From JBCDBD01 sp039184335 (lineage in GTDB: Bacteria; Bacteroidota; Bacteroidia; Flavobacteriales; Flavobacteriaceae): a stretch of DNA of 44,561 nucleotides. The position numbers were made by a program, and so were the translations under genes. The first letter of the stretch is position 1. Each line of letters opens with the position of its first letter. Below the pieces are notes generated by a model that was not told where the DNA came from, did not search any database, and worked only from the letters and a program-made list of their open reading frames with translations. Positions 1 to 7,158 of this stretch are shown piece after piece. The stretch spans positions 1 through 44,561 of the forward strand of contig JBCDBD010000030.1 in the NCBI GenBank assembly GCA_039184335.1, read 5' to 3'.

Positions 1-133
1 AGAGGCCCCACCGAAGGAGATAGTCGCTTTCTTTGCGGCCGTCGCCTTCTTTGGCTTTTCGACCGCTTTTCAGAGCCTCTTTGCCGCCGGAATCATCGAA
101 ATACCATTCTTTCAGATTTTTTGCTGACAGCAT
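1..133 (-). CDS. partial unrecognised reading frame at the window edge
   Basis: An open minus-strand frame from an ATG at 133 runs off the left edge (44 codons) and begins MLSAKNLKEWYFDDSGGKEA. The first nine residues resemble the N-terminus of LolD-type ABC ATPases, but the rest is an unusual Lys/Gly-rich string. Read one base later, the last 25 bases give TISFGGAS, which could be the start of a Walker A region (V/FGASGAGK). A one-base indel in the AAAA run near codon 22 would join the two. This is speculation on 130 bases. A good -7 box upstream supports transcription. I do not recognise the gene with confidence. Confidence 0.3.
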   Translation of the reverse strand, partial: MLSAKNLKEWYFDDSGGKEALKSGRKAKEGDGRKESDYLLRWGL

Positions 134-168
134 CAGCAACAAGGATGTCCTTCATCTAAAAATTTTTT

Positions 169-176
169 CAAAGATA
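169..176 (-). promoter_or_regulatory. -7 promoter element for the left-edge gene
   Basis: TATCTTTG on the minus strand matches the Bacteroidota -7 consensus TAnnTTTG, about 36 bases upstream of the ATG at 133. No TTG is seen at -33. Confidence 0.35.
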
Positions 177-209
177 CAGAAATAGCATTCTCATAGACCA
201 TGCCCTCTT

Positions 210-246
210 AAAAACAAAACCCACCCTTAAGTGATTTAAGGATGGG
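210..246 (-). terminator. terminator of the grpE-dnaJ transcript
   Basis: On the minus strand an 11-bp stem (CCCATCCTTAA pairing with TTAAGGGTGGG, one G-T wobble) is followed directly by TTTTGTTTTT. It lies about 95 bases beyond the dnaJ stop. Confidence 0.75.
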
Positions 247-338
247 AAAAAAATTGCTATGAAAAAGAAAATTAAATATTGGTTTCCCAATATCAAATCA
301 AATATACGTTTTTTATTTAAAAACGAAATTTTATTTCG

Positions 339-1448
339 TTACGAGAACATATCTTTTACTTTCTCGAAGAAAGACTTATCAGATTTTTCTGGCTTTGGGA
401 TAAAGTTTTCATCGCTCTGCATACGCTCAAAAAACTCCCTTTGCTCCCTATTAAGTTCTTTTGGGGTCCATACGTTGACATGTACCAAGAGGTCACCACC
501 ACCATAACCGTTCAAACTTGAAACGCCCTTTCCCCGTAATCGCAATATCTTGCCTGATTGTATGCCCGATTCCAATTTTATGCGCACTTTGCCATTGACC
601 GCATCAATCTCTTTTGAACTCCCTAAGACCGCTTCAGAAATACTGATATACAAATCGTAATGAAGATTATCGCCTTCGCGCTTGAGCGTTGGGTGCTCCA
701 ACGTCTCTATGGCAACCAAAAGGTCTCCTGGTATTCCATCACCAGGTGCTCCATTACCCTTACCTGAAACCTTTAACTGCATGCCATCTTCAACACCGGC
801 AGGAATCTTGACAGCAACGGTCTCTTCGATAACCTTCAGCCCCTGTGCATCAGCATCACTTGGTCGCTTGTCGATGATCTTTCCTGTTCCGCCACAAGAA
901 CTACAGGTAGTTGCGGTCTGCATTCTTCCCAATATGGTATTTGCGATCTTGGTTACTTGCCCGGTTCCGTTACAGGTAGGACATGTTTTATAGGTCACTC
1001 CGGCCGCTTGCACCTTTCGTCTTACCTTTACCTGTTTCTCTACACCATTGGCCACTTCTCCAAGGGTCAATTTTACATGGATGCGAAGGTTACTGCCCTT
1101 GACACGACGTTGGCCCCCAAAACCTCCAAAACCACTGAAACCACCTCCAAAGGCACTGCCAAAGATATCACCAAATTGGCTAAATATATCTTCCATGTTC
1201 ATGCCGCTCCCGCTGAAGCCACCACCTTCGAATGCCGCATGGCCAAACTGGTCATACTTTGCCCTTTTATCTTGGTCGCTCAATACCTCATAGGCTTCAG
1301 CAGATTTTTTGAACATTTCTTCAGCTTTGGCATCACCTGGATTTTTATCAGGATGAAATTCCAATGCTTTCTTACGATACGCCTTTTTTATCTCAGCAGC
1401 CGTAGCATTTTTTGAAACACCCAATATTTCGTAATAATCCTGTTTCAT
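339..1448 (-). CDS. dnaJ: chaperone DnaJ (Hsp40)
   Basis: Co-chaperone that delivers unfolded clients to DnaK and stimulates its ATPase through the J-domain. The 369-residue protein has an N-terminal J-domain (about 1-70) with HPD in EFHPDKNP, a Gly/Phe-rich linker (about 75-115), a cysteine-rich segment and C-terminal substrate-binding sandwiches. Only two CxxCxGxG motifs are present (CPTCNGTG at 156 and CSSCGGTG at 182), where canonical DnaJ has four, so a single zinc centre is expected. The length and the remaining blocks are normal, so this is a type variant and not a truncation. It starts 6 bases after grpE ends and is followed by a terminator. Confidence 0.97.
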   Translation of the reverse strand: MKQDYYEILGVSKNATAAEIKKAYRKKALEFHPDKNPGDAKAEEMFKKSAEAYEVLSDQDKRAKYDQFGHAAFEGGGFSGSGMNMEDIFSQFGDIFGSAFGGGFSGFGGFGGQRRVKGSNLRIHVKLTLGEVANGVEKQVKVRRKVQAAGVTYKTCPTCNGTGQVTKIANTILGRMQTATTCSSCGGTGKIIDKRPSDADAQGLKVIEETVAVKIPAGVEDGMQLKVSGKGNGAPGDGIPGDLLVAIETLEHPTLKREGDNLHYDLYISISEAVLGSSKEIDAVNGKVRIKLESGIQSGKILRLRGKGVSSLNGYGGGDLLVHVNVWTPKELNREQREFFERMQSDENFIPKPEKSDKSFFEKVKDMFS

Positions 1449-1454
1449 AAATGT

Positions 1455-2030
1455 TTAGTTACCTACGACCACTTTTGGGTGACGGATTATTTTATCACCA
1501 AGTTTGAATCCTTTTTCTACAATATCTATAATCTTGCCCTTCAATTTTTTTTCTGGTGCGGAAATTTGGGTAATGGCATCATGAACCTCGGCATCAAAAG
1601 AATCGCCCGCCTTGACTTCCAACTGCTCCAAGCCCTTATTTTTAAGTGTCTCCTTCAGTTTGTTGTTAATGAGTTCGACCCCCTTGAACATTTCTTTATC
1701 ATCCGATTTGGAAATTTCTTTCAGTGCCCTATCAAAATCATCTAAAATTGGCAATAATGCAGTCATCACCTCTTGACCTGCAGTTTTAAAAAGTTCTATA
1801 CGTTCTTTCGATGTTCTTTTCTTGAAATTTTCAAACTCTGCGAAAAGCCTTAAAAACTTATCCTTTTCCTTTGCCAAATCGTCACGAAGCGCATCTTCTA
1901 CAGCTATTTGTGTCTCTTTTTCATCTTGAAATCCTACATGTTCCCCTTCTTCATCTTGCACCCCTTCATCAACTATTTGGGGGTCGTGTAGCGCTTCTTC
2001 GCTTTCTTGCACCTTACTTTTCTTGCTCAT
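1455..2030 (-). CDS. grpE: nucleotide exchange factor GrpE
   Basis: GrpE homodimers release ADP from DnaK. The 191-residue protein has the usual acidic disordered N-terminus (about 1-50, Glu/Asp rich), a long coiled coil (about 50-100, including LFAEFENFKKRTSKERIELF) and the C-terminal beta domain (VEKGFKLGDKIIRHPKVVVGN). It lies 6 bases upstream of dnaJ in the same direction, the standard heat-shock pair, and has its own well-formed Bacteroidota promoter 30-60 bases upstream. Confidence 0.97.
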   Translation of the reverse strand: MSKKSKVQESEEALHDPQIVDEGVQDEEGEHVGFQDEKETQIAVEDALRDDLAKEKDKFLRLFAEFENFKKRTSKERIELFKTAGQEVMTALLPILDDFDRALKEISKSDDKEMFKGVELINNKLKETLKNKGLEQLEVKAGDSFDAEVHDAITQISAPEKKLKGKIIDIVEKGFKLGDKIIRHPKVVVGN

Positions 2031-2060
2031 AGGTATTTTGATTAAACCATTTTAGAGCGG

Positions 2061-2094
2061 CAAAAGTACTGCCAATTCGATAAAAATGTCAAAA
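2061..2094 (-). promoter_or_regulatory. promoter of grpE-dnaJ
   Basis: Minus strand: TTTTG at 2094-2090, a 21-bp spacer, then TACTTTTG at 2068-2061. This matches the Bacteroidota primary-sigma consensus TTG-N19-21-TAnnTTTG. Predicted transcription start is near 2054, about 24 nt before the grpE ATG. Confidence 0.65.
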
Positions 2095-2168
2095 TGTCAC
2101 CACTTATTTATCAAAACCCCAACAAATAAGGTTCAAGTAGGTTTATGTAGGGGGGGGAATGACCCAAT

Positions 2169-3128
2169 TCAGATAAACTCCTTTGTAAGGGAAGTCTTTT
2201 CAGTTTGCAGTGTTTTGTCTTTGCCCAACAGATCTTGTAACGCCCCAGAAATGTTCTGATACTGGAACAAAAATCCTTTTTTCTCGATACGCTTGCTACT
2301 GACCCGTTGACTGGAAAACAACAAGTATGCCATTTCGCCTAAAACAACGCGCATCAAAGACGCGGGAACATTGGGCAATAGGAGTGGTTTCTGGAGCACT
2401 TTTGCCAACGCCTTGGTAAACTTTAAATTGGTAACAGGGTTTGGCGCCACGCCATTAAAAGTACCTTTGAGTCCATTATCTAAAACAAACACAAACATTC
2501 TTGCCAGGTCATGTATATGGATCCAAGACTGCCATTGCTCACCTGAGCCAAAAGCGGCCCCAACATAGTTTTGTATAGGTTTGGCCATTTGGGGCAAAGC
2601 ACCACCTTCTAGCGACAATACCAACCCGACCCTTATCGTGGCAACGTTAAATTCAAAATTGTTGAATGTAGCAATTTCATTTTCCCAAGCTGAGACTACA
2701 CTACCTAGAAAACTATCATCGACCTGCCTTTCATTTTCAGTATACAATGATGTCAATGAATGGGGATATACCCCTATGGCAGAAGCAGACACAAAGCTTT
2801 TGATGTCATGGTGCCCTTTTTGCACTATGGCCTTATTAAGTAGCCTAAGGCTCTGAAGCCTACTGTCCAAAACTTTTTTCTTATAATCTGTTGTCCACCG
2901 TTTTGAAATACTGGCACCTGCCAAATTAATGACAGATGTCACCCCATCAAAAGCCTTTATATCAATCTCTTCTTTTTCTGGATTCCAGAGAAACCCCTTA
3001 TAATAATCTGTTTTCTGTATTTTATTTGAATCGGTCGTAAGATAGTGTACTACCGCCTTTCTTTTTACCAATTCCTTTACAATGGCCTGCCCTATCAATC
3101 CCGTAGCCCCAGTAATCAAAATTTTCAT
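2169..3128 (-). CDS. TIGR01777-family NAD(P)-binding epimerase-like protein (YfcH type)
   Basis: A 319-residue extended short-chain dehydrogenase fold protein. The nucleotide-binding glycine motif GATGLIGQ is at residues 7-14, then VINLAGASI near 90 and a family-typical C-terminal DUF1731-like tail (about 240-300, VPASLMRVVLGEMAYLLFSSQRVSSKRIEKKGFLFQYQ). Members are cytoplasmic; substrates are not established. It stands alone between grpE and mnmD on the same strand. An 8-G run lies just past its stop. Confidence 0.85.
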   Translation of the reverse strand: MKILITGATGLIGQAIVKELVKRKAVVHYLTTDSNKIQKTDYYKGFLWNPEKEEIDIKAFDGVTSVINLAGASISKRWTTDYKKKVLDSRLQSLRLLNKAIVQKGHHDIKSFVSASAIGVYPHSLTSLYTENERQVDDSFLGSVVSAWENEIATFNNFEFNVATIRVGLVLSLEGGALPQMAKPIQNYVGAAFGSGEQWQSWIHIHDLARMFVFVLDNGLKGTFNGVAPNPVTNLKFTKALAKVLQKPLLLPNVPASLMRVVLGEMAYLLFSSQRVSSKRIEKKGFLFQYQNISGALQDLLGKDKTLQTEKTSLTKEFI

Positions 3129-3264
3129 CTTGTAAATTTTCGTAAAAATAAGTATTTGATCAGCCGATTTTTAGGTCTTAATTCAGGTTTAACAGTCTTG
3201 TTCAAACTTTAAGTTAAATTAAGAGTAATGTTACGGTAAGATTTAACTTATACTTTGCAATCCT

Positions 3265-3927
3265 CTATTTTTTTATGCCCCGAAGCATTTCTCGCTTCCC
3301 AGGTGGTCCGGGCAGGCGTTCCACTAAAAAGCCAACATCAAGCATAGCCCGACGCACGCTGCCTTTTGCGGCATATGTCACCAGCACCCCATTATGATCG
3401 AGCGCCCGGTACATTCTTCCAAACATCTGTGGGGTCCAAAGCCCAGGTTGTACCCTAGCCCCAAAAGCATCAAAGTAGATAAGGTTAAACAGACCCTCAT
3501 CATCTACTTGTTGAAAATCCTTCTTTTGTTTGGTCAATATAAAATCTTCAGATAATGCCACACGTTCTCCCCAAGGTATATGGTGCATGTTTAGAAAAAC
3601 CCCTTCTTGTTCTTTTACCTTTAGTTGGGCAGCATAATCCAATTGCATTATTTCATCCATGGGTACCGGATAGCCTTCCACTGCAACATAATTGACTTTC
3701 AATTGTTGTACACCGACCTCTAAATAAGTAATGAATGCGTTTAAGCCTGTACCAAATCCTATTTCAAGAATGTCAACTTCTTGATCTTTGAAAAGCCGAA
3801 GGCCCATAGAGATAAAAACATGATATGCTTCTTGTATGGCACCATGTTTGGAGTGGTATTGTTCATCCCAATCCGTTATCTGTATGGTTTTCGATCCGTC
3901 TGCCGTAGTGATGATCTGTCGTTTCAA
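3265..3927 (-). CDS. mnmD: tRNA 5-methylaminomethyl-2-thiouridine methyltransferase MnmD
   Basis: SAM-dependent methyltransferase that completes the wobble uridine modification mnm5s2U34; it corresponds to the N-terminal half of E. coli MnmC. Visible blocks: WDEQYHSKHGAIQEAYHVFI, the SAM motif ILEIGFGTGLNAF, a Y-DAFGARVQPGLWT block and the end PGPPGKREMLRG. The open frame extends to an ATG at 4035, but its first 36 residues are AT-rich and unlike the family. I prefer the TTG at 3927 (LKRQIITTADGS), which gives 220 residues; the ATG at 4035 would give 256. No oxidase (FAD) half is attached, as is usual in this phylum. Confidence 0.85.
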   Translation of the reverse strand: MKRQIITTADGSKTIQITDWDEQYHSKHGAIQEAYHVFISMGLRLFKDQEVDILEIGFGTGLNAFITYLEVGVQQLKVNYVAVEGYPVPMDEIMQLDYAAQLKVKEQEGVFLNMHHIPWGERVALSEDFILTKQKKDFQQVDDEGLFNLIYFDAFGARVQPGLWTPQMFGRMYRALDHNGVLVTYAAKGSVRRAMLDVGFLVERLPGPPGKREMLRGIKK

Positions 3928-4055
3928 AAGAGTTTTGTTAAGGTATTGGTTGACAATTAAAAAGTAGGATCCGTATTTTTCTTCAACACTTTTTATATAA
4001 TTTGTTAAAACATTTTCATATTCTGAAAAACACAAAATTCAAGCAAAAAACTGGC

Positions 4056-4063
4056 TAAGTTTG
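4056..4063 (+). promoter_or_regulatory. -7 promoter element of ilvE
   Basis: TAAGTTTG matches TAnnTTTG, with predicted start near 4070, about 64 nt before the ilvE ATG. No convincing -33 TTG. Confidence 0.45.
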
Positions 4064-4133
4064 CGTTAAAAGTAACAAAAGCTTGGTGCTATTGTTTATT
4101 TTTAATACTCTTAAATTCATCTAGGTGGAAACT

Positions 4134-5189
4134 ATGGCAAAAAACTTGATTATCGAAAAATCCAAAATATCAAGAATCGGCGAAGTAGATTTTGACCATC
4201 TCAATTTTGGGGAAATTTTCACGGACCATATGTTTGTTTGCGATTTCAAAAATAGCACTTGGGAAACCCCAAAGGTCATTCCCTATCAGCCCTTGACCAT
4301 TGCACCTTCGGCTAGGGTATTCCACTATGGGCAAGCTGTTTTTGAGGGCATGAAGGCCTACAAAGATGATGAAGGTGGGGTTTGGCTGTTCAGGCCAGAT
4401 GAAAATTTCAGGCGCATAAACATTTCCAGTGCCCGAATGGCAATGCCTGAATTTCCTGAGGAGTATTTTTTTGAGGGACTTAAGACACTGTTGACCCTTG
4501 ATAATGAATGGATAAAACCTGGATTGGGAAATTCACTTTATGTACGGCCCTTTGTCATTGCGTCTCACCCGGGAATCATTGCCTCACCTGCTGATGAATA
4601 CAAATTCATGATTATTTGCTCGCCTGCACAATCTTATTATGGAGGCGAAGTGAGGGTGAAAATTGCCGAAAAGTTTAGTCGAGCGGCAGATGGCGGATTT
4701 GGCTATGCAAAGGCGGCAGGAAACTACGCAGGACAGTTTCACCCGACCAACTTGGCCAAGGAAGAGGGATTTCAACAAATCATATGGACCGATTCAAACA
4801 CCCATGAATATATTGAAGAAGCAGGCACCATGAATATTTTTGCACGCATCAATGACAAGCTTCTTACCTGCCCTACCAACGATCGAATTTTGGATGGTGT
4901 CACAAGAAAGAGCATCTTGGCATTGGCAAATGACCAAGGCATCGAAACAGAAGTAAGGCCCATTAAAGTCTCAGAACTCATTTCAGGTATTGAAAAGGGA
5001 ACACTCAGAGAGTTATTTGGTGCAGGTACCGCAGCAGTTATCAGCCCAATATTGGGCTTCGGTTTCCAGGGTAGGCACTACGAGCTCCCCCATATCGAAG
5101 AACCCTATGCCAAAAGGCTAAAAATGCAACTTTTAGGCATTCAGTACAATAGGGATATCGATAAATTTGGGTGGCGCTACAGAGTATAA
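4134..5189 (+). CDS. ilvE: branched-chain amino acid aminotransferase
   Basis: PLP enzyme that interconverts Leu/Ile/Val and their 2-oxo acids with glutamate. Class IV fold, group II (eukaryote-like) BCAT: VFHYGQAVFEGMKAYK, VRPFVIAS, the PLP-lysine region GGFGYAKAAGNYAGQ, IEEAGTMNIFA and a C-terminal FGAGTAAVISPI. The open frame begins at a GTG (4125), but the ATG at 4134 has AGGTGG upstream and gives a normal 351-residue protein. Monocistronic, ending in a terminator shared with the convergent pyrophosphohydrolase gene. Confidence 0.95.
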   Translation: MAKNLIIEKSKISRIGEVDFDHLNFGEIFTDHMFVCDFKNSTWETPKVIPYQPLTIAPSARVFHYGQAVFEGMKAYKDDEGGVWLFRPDENFRRINISSARMAMPEFPEEYFFEGLKTLLTLDNEWIKPGLGNSLYVRPFVIASHPGIIASPADEYKFMIICSPAQSYYGGEVRVKIAEKFSRAADGGFGYAKAAGNYAGQFHPTNLAKEEGFQQIIWTDSNTHEYIEEAGTMNIFARINDKLLTCPTNDRILDGVTRKSILALANDQGIETEVRPIKVSELISGIEKGTLRELFGAGTAAVISPILGFGFQGRHYELPHIEEPYAKRLKMQLLGIQYNRDIDKFGWRYRV

Positions 5190-5191
5190 AA

Positions 5192-5228
5192 GAATGAAGA
5201 CCTACCTAGAAACGAGGTCTTTCATTTT
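5192..5228. terminator. bidirectional terminator between ilvE and the MazG-like gene
   Basis: GAATGAAGACCT pairs with AGGTCTTTCATTT across an 11-base loop and is followed by TTTTTC on the plus strand. The opposite strand ends in CATTCTTTTATAC. The 3' arm covers the stop of the convergent gene. Confidence 0.65.
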
Positions 5229-5608
5229 TCTAGAATTGTCTTTATATCGGGCTTGAAATAATTGGGCCCTTTTAACACCTTACCATCTTTACGATAGATT
5301 GGTTTTCCGTTTTTACCCAATTTGCTCATATTACTACGTTGAATTTCCTCAAAGACCTCCTCAATCTTATACTGCATCCCATGTTCCAAAATGGTTCCGC
5401 ACAGAATATAGAGCATGTCACCCAAAGCATCGGCCACCTCCACGAGATTGTTTTCATTTGCCGCCTCAAGATATTCCCTATTTTCTTCATCCATTAAGTT
5501 AAAGCGCAGTCTATTCTTGCTTTCCCCAAGATTGGCCATAGGCACTTTGGATACCCCCAGCCCAAATGAACGGTGAAAAAGTTCGACAGCTTTTATTTTA
5601 CTTTTCAT
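5222..5608 (-). CDS. MazG-like nucleotide pyrophosphohydrolase
   Basis: A 128-residue all-alpha NTP-PPase-fold protein of the MazG/HisE type. It is expected to hydrolyse a (d)NTP or related nucleotide to monophosphate and pyrophosphate. The metal-binding pattern is visible as DEENREYLEA (about 39-48) followed by EVADALGDMLYIL (about 56-68), that is ExxE...ExxD. The C-terminus (GPNYFKPDIKTIL) is typical of small Bacteroidota and phage members. The exact substrate cannot be inferred. Convergent with ilvE. Confidence 0.8.
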   Translation of the reverse strand: MKSKIKAVELFHRSFGLGVSKVPMANLGESKNRLRFNLMDEENREYLEAANENNLVEVADALGDMLYILCGTILEHGMQYKIEEVFEEIQRSNMSKLGKNGKPIYRKDGKVLKGPNYFKPDIKTILEK

Positions 5609-5625
5609 TCTAATCGGTATTGCCT

Positions 5626-5633
5626 TAGCTTTG
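5626..5633 (+). promoter_or_regulatory. -7 element for the 62-residue membrane protein
   Basis: TAGCTTTG, a perfect TAnnTTTG, ends 16 bases before the ATG at 5650. Predicted leader is about 10 nt. Confidence 0.5.
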
Positions 5634-5649
5634 CATAAAAATATAAAAT

Positions 5650-5838
5650 ATGTTCAGCAAAGGACAATTAATTTTCGCTGGCCTTTTCATCATTACTTTC
5701 ATTATTGTTATTATCGTTTCGTATCATGGAGACAAAAAATTACATTCCAAAAATTATAAAGGGGTCAAATGGGTGTTTTTTTCCTTTATCATTTTCATAA
5801 TTTTTCTTTTTTTGGTTAAGCAATTTCTCAAAAATTAA
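5650..5838 (+). CDS. small two-helix membrane protein, unknown function
   Basis: A 62-residue protein with two hydrophobic helices (about 7-24 and 41-58) flanking a short basic loop (HGDKKLHSKNYKGVKW). A perfect -7 box just upstream supports expression. From memory, similar short proteins recur in flavobacterial genomes, but I know no function. It is followed by a second small membrane protein and crcB in the same direction. Confidence 0.7.
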   Translation: MFSKGQLIFAGLFIITFIIVIIVSYHGDKKLHSKNYKGVKWVFFSFIIFIIFLFLVKQFLKN

Positions 5839-5920
5839 CACAAATCTTGGCTACGCCACAAAAATTAACATTTACGCAACATTATCTAGTTTTCGCTCAT
5901 ATAATATAGGAAAAGGCTTG

Positions 5921-5928
5921 TATTTTTG
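5921..5928 (+). promoter_or_regulatory. -7 element for the 59-residue protein and crcB
   Basis: TATTTTTG matches TAnnTTTG and ends 23 bases before the ATG at 5951. No -33 TTG at the right spacing. Confidence 0.45.
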
Positions 5929-5950
5929 TATACAACAACAAAAAACACCA

Positions 5951-6130
5951 ATGATAACATTCTTAAGTATTCTCTTCACGCTCTTGGCCATCAACGCCTT
6001 GTTACTGATTTTCAGTGTGAACGGAGCTCGTGAAATGTTCAAAAAGCCTATCCGAAAAATTTCTGAGGTCACCACTTTAAGGATTTCTACCCGCCAATAT
6101 CCTGAATCAAAATACAAGGAAGCGGTTTAG
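5951..6130 (+). CDS. small membrane protein upstream of crcB, unknown function
   Basis: A 59-residue protein with one N-terminal transmembrane helix (MITFLSILFTLLAINALLLIF) and a basic cytoplasmic tail ending PESKYKEAV. The frame could start at 5918, but that ATG lies upstream of the -7 box, so 5951 is chosen. It ends 18 bases before crcB, which suggests co-transcription. Function unknown. Confidence 0.65.
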   Translation: MITFLSILFTLLAINALLLIFSVNGAREMFKKPIRKISEVTTLRISTRQYPESKYKEAV

Positions 6131-6148
6131 TTTATACCTTTACAAGGT

Positions 6149-6523
6149 ATGAAACAGGCATTTCTTGTTTTTTTGGGGGGTGGCATTGGAAGTATGCTGC
6201 GCTATCTAATATCCAACCAACTCAATTCTATAAGCATCACATTCTATTGGGGAACTTTTGTAGTGAACATTTTAGGCTGTCTTATTATTGGAACATTATT
6301 GGGACTCTCTGCTAAAGAAAATTGGTTGAGCACTGACCAAACCCTATTATTGGCTACCGGATTCTGTGGTGGATTTACCACGTTTTCAACATTTGCACTA
6401 GAGAAGCATACTCTTTTAAAATCTGGTGAAATTTTCCATTTTTTACTTTATACCATTACCAGTATCCTACTCGGTATTCTTGCAATAGCTATAGGTATTT
6501 TGCTTTCTAAAGCAATCAAATAG
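6149..6523 (+). CDS. crcB: fluoride channel CrcB/Fluc
   Basis: Inner-membrane fluoride-selective channel that exports toxic F-. The 124-residue protein has four transmembrane helices, GGGIGSMLRY (about 10-19), WGTFVVNILGCLIIGTLLG (about 34-52) and the pore motif GFCGGFTTFSTFALE (about 71-85). This is the usual length of the homodimeric form. No fluoride (crcB-type) riboswitch is apparent in the 18-base gap upstream, and the 5' region before the small gene is too short to hold one. Confidence 0.95.
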   Translation: MKQAFLVFLGGGIGSMLRYLISNQLNSISITFYWGTFVVNILGCLIIGTLLGLSAKENWLSTDQTLLLATGFCGGFTTFSTFALEKHTLLKSGEIFHFLLYTITSILLGILAIAIGILLSKAIK

Positions 6524-6671
6524 TTATAAATTTATTTTTTCTTATATTTTTTGTTTATTTCTGAACATTGTTCAATAAAATGGATATTCCTTTATAAGAA
6601 TTTTTTGTTTTTTAACGAATTTAATGAGACATAACCATTAAAAAAATAATTTTTTTGATGATAAAATACAT

Positions 6672-6693
6672 TACCCCTAAAAAAATAGGGATA
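6672..6693. promoter_or_regulatory. 22-bp palindrome upstream of glnK-amtB (candidate nitrogen operator)
   Basis: TACCCC, ten bases, then GGGATA, with extended half-sites CCCTA-N6-TAGGG. The first base is 89 bp upstream of the -7 box at 6761. A palindrome of identical length and half-site sequence stands exactly 89 bp upstream of the glnA -7 box (27944-27965). It could be misread as a terminator because a T-run follows, but the shared geometry argues for a protein-binding site. Confidence 0.6.
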
Positions 6694-6760
6694 TTTTTTT
6701 TATATAGATAAAAATGACCTTCACTCCCTGCGATTCTACATGGTTATTTCTTCATTACTC

Positions 6761-6768
6761 TATATTTG
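6761..6768 (+). promoter_or_regulatory. -7 promoter element of glnK-amtB
   Basis: TATATTTG, a perfect TAnnTTTG, 23 bases before the glnK ATG. The -33 region has no clear TTG, which fits a promoter that needs an activator. Confidence 0.6.
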
Positions 6769-6791
6769 GCTGCACAATTAACTCTTAATTT

Positions 6792-7130
6792 ATGAAAAAA
6801 GTCGAGGCAATCATTCGAAAATCCAAATTCGATGAGGTGAAAAAAGCACTTCACGAAATTGAGGTCAACTTCTTCAGTTACTGGGATGTAACCGGAGTTG
6901 GCAATGAAAAACAAGGTCATGTGTATCGTGGTATTTCCTATAGCACGACCGATATCCAAAGACGCTATTTGGTCATCGTTGTATCTGATGATTTTTTAGA
7001 CAGAACGATTAAAACCCTACTTGAATCGGCAGCAACCGGCAATGTAGGCGATGGTAAAATCTTCGTTTCAGACGTCATTGAAGCATATCGTATACGAACG
7101 GGGGAGAGCGGAAGCGCTGGAATCAATTAA
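6792..7130 (+). CDS. glnK: P-II nitrogen regulatory protein
   Basis: Trimeric sensor of 2-oxoglutarate/ATP/ADP that gates AmtB by inserting its T-loop. The 112-residue protein starts MKKVEAIIRKSKFDEVKKAL and ends with the usual GDGKIFVSDVIEAYRIRTGE. The T-loop reads YRGISYSTTDIQRRY: a tyrosine aligns with uridylylated Tyr51, but the common VDFLPK stretch is replaced, as in other Bacteroidota P-II proteins. It sits 28 bases upstream of amtB, the classical pair, so GlnK is preferred over GlnB. Confidence 0.92.
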   Translation: MKKVEAIIRKSKFDEVKKALHEIEVNFFSYWDVTGVGNEKQGHVYRGISYSTTDIQRRYLVIVVSDDFLDRTIKTLLESAATGNVGDGKIFVSDVIEAYRIRTGESGSAGIN

Positions 7131-7158
7131 TCAACTAAACAAACTAACAAAATTAAAT

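Noticed and set aside
957..1415. A 152-codon frame antisense to dnaJ
   Set aside because: Covered by dnaJ with unambiguous motifs; the antisense protein has no family-like features.
2150..2157. Eight-G run as a phase-variable tract (another at 35078-35085)
   Set aside because: Both lie outside genes and outside any recognised promoter spacer, so no switching effect can be argued.
5839..6148. Fluoride riboswitch before crcB
   Set aside because: The two leaders are very short (about 10 and 15-20 nt) and no matching pseudoknot sequence is visible.
6672..6700. The palindrome plus T-run as a terminator of crcB
   Set aside because: It starts about 150 bases beyond the crcB stop. The same palindrome with the same distance to a promoter recurs at glnA, where no gene needs terminating, so an operator is the better reading.
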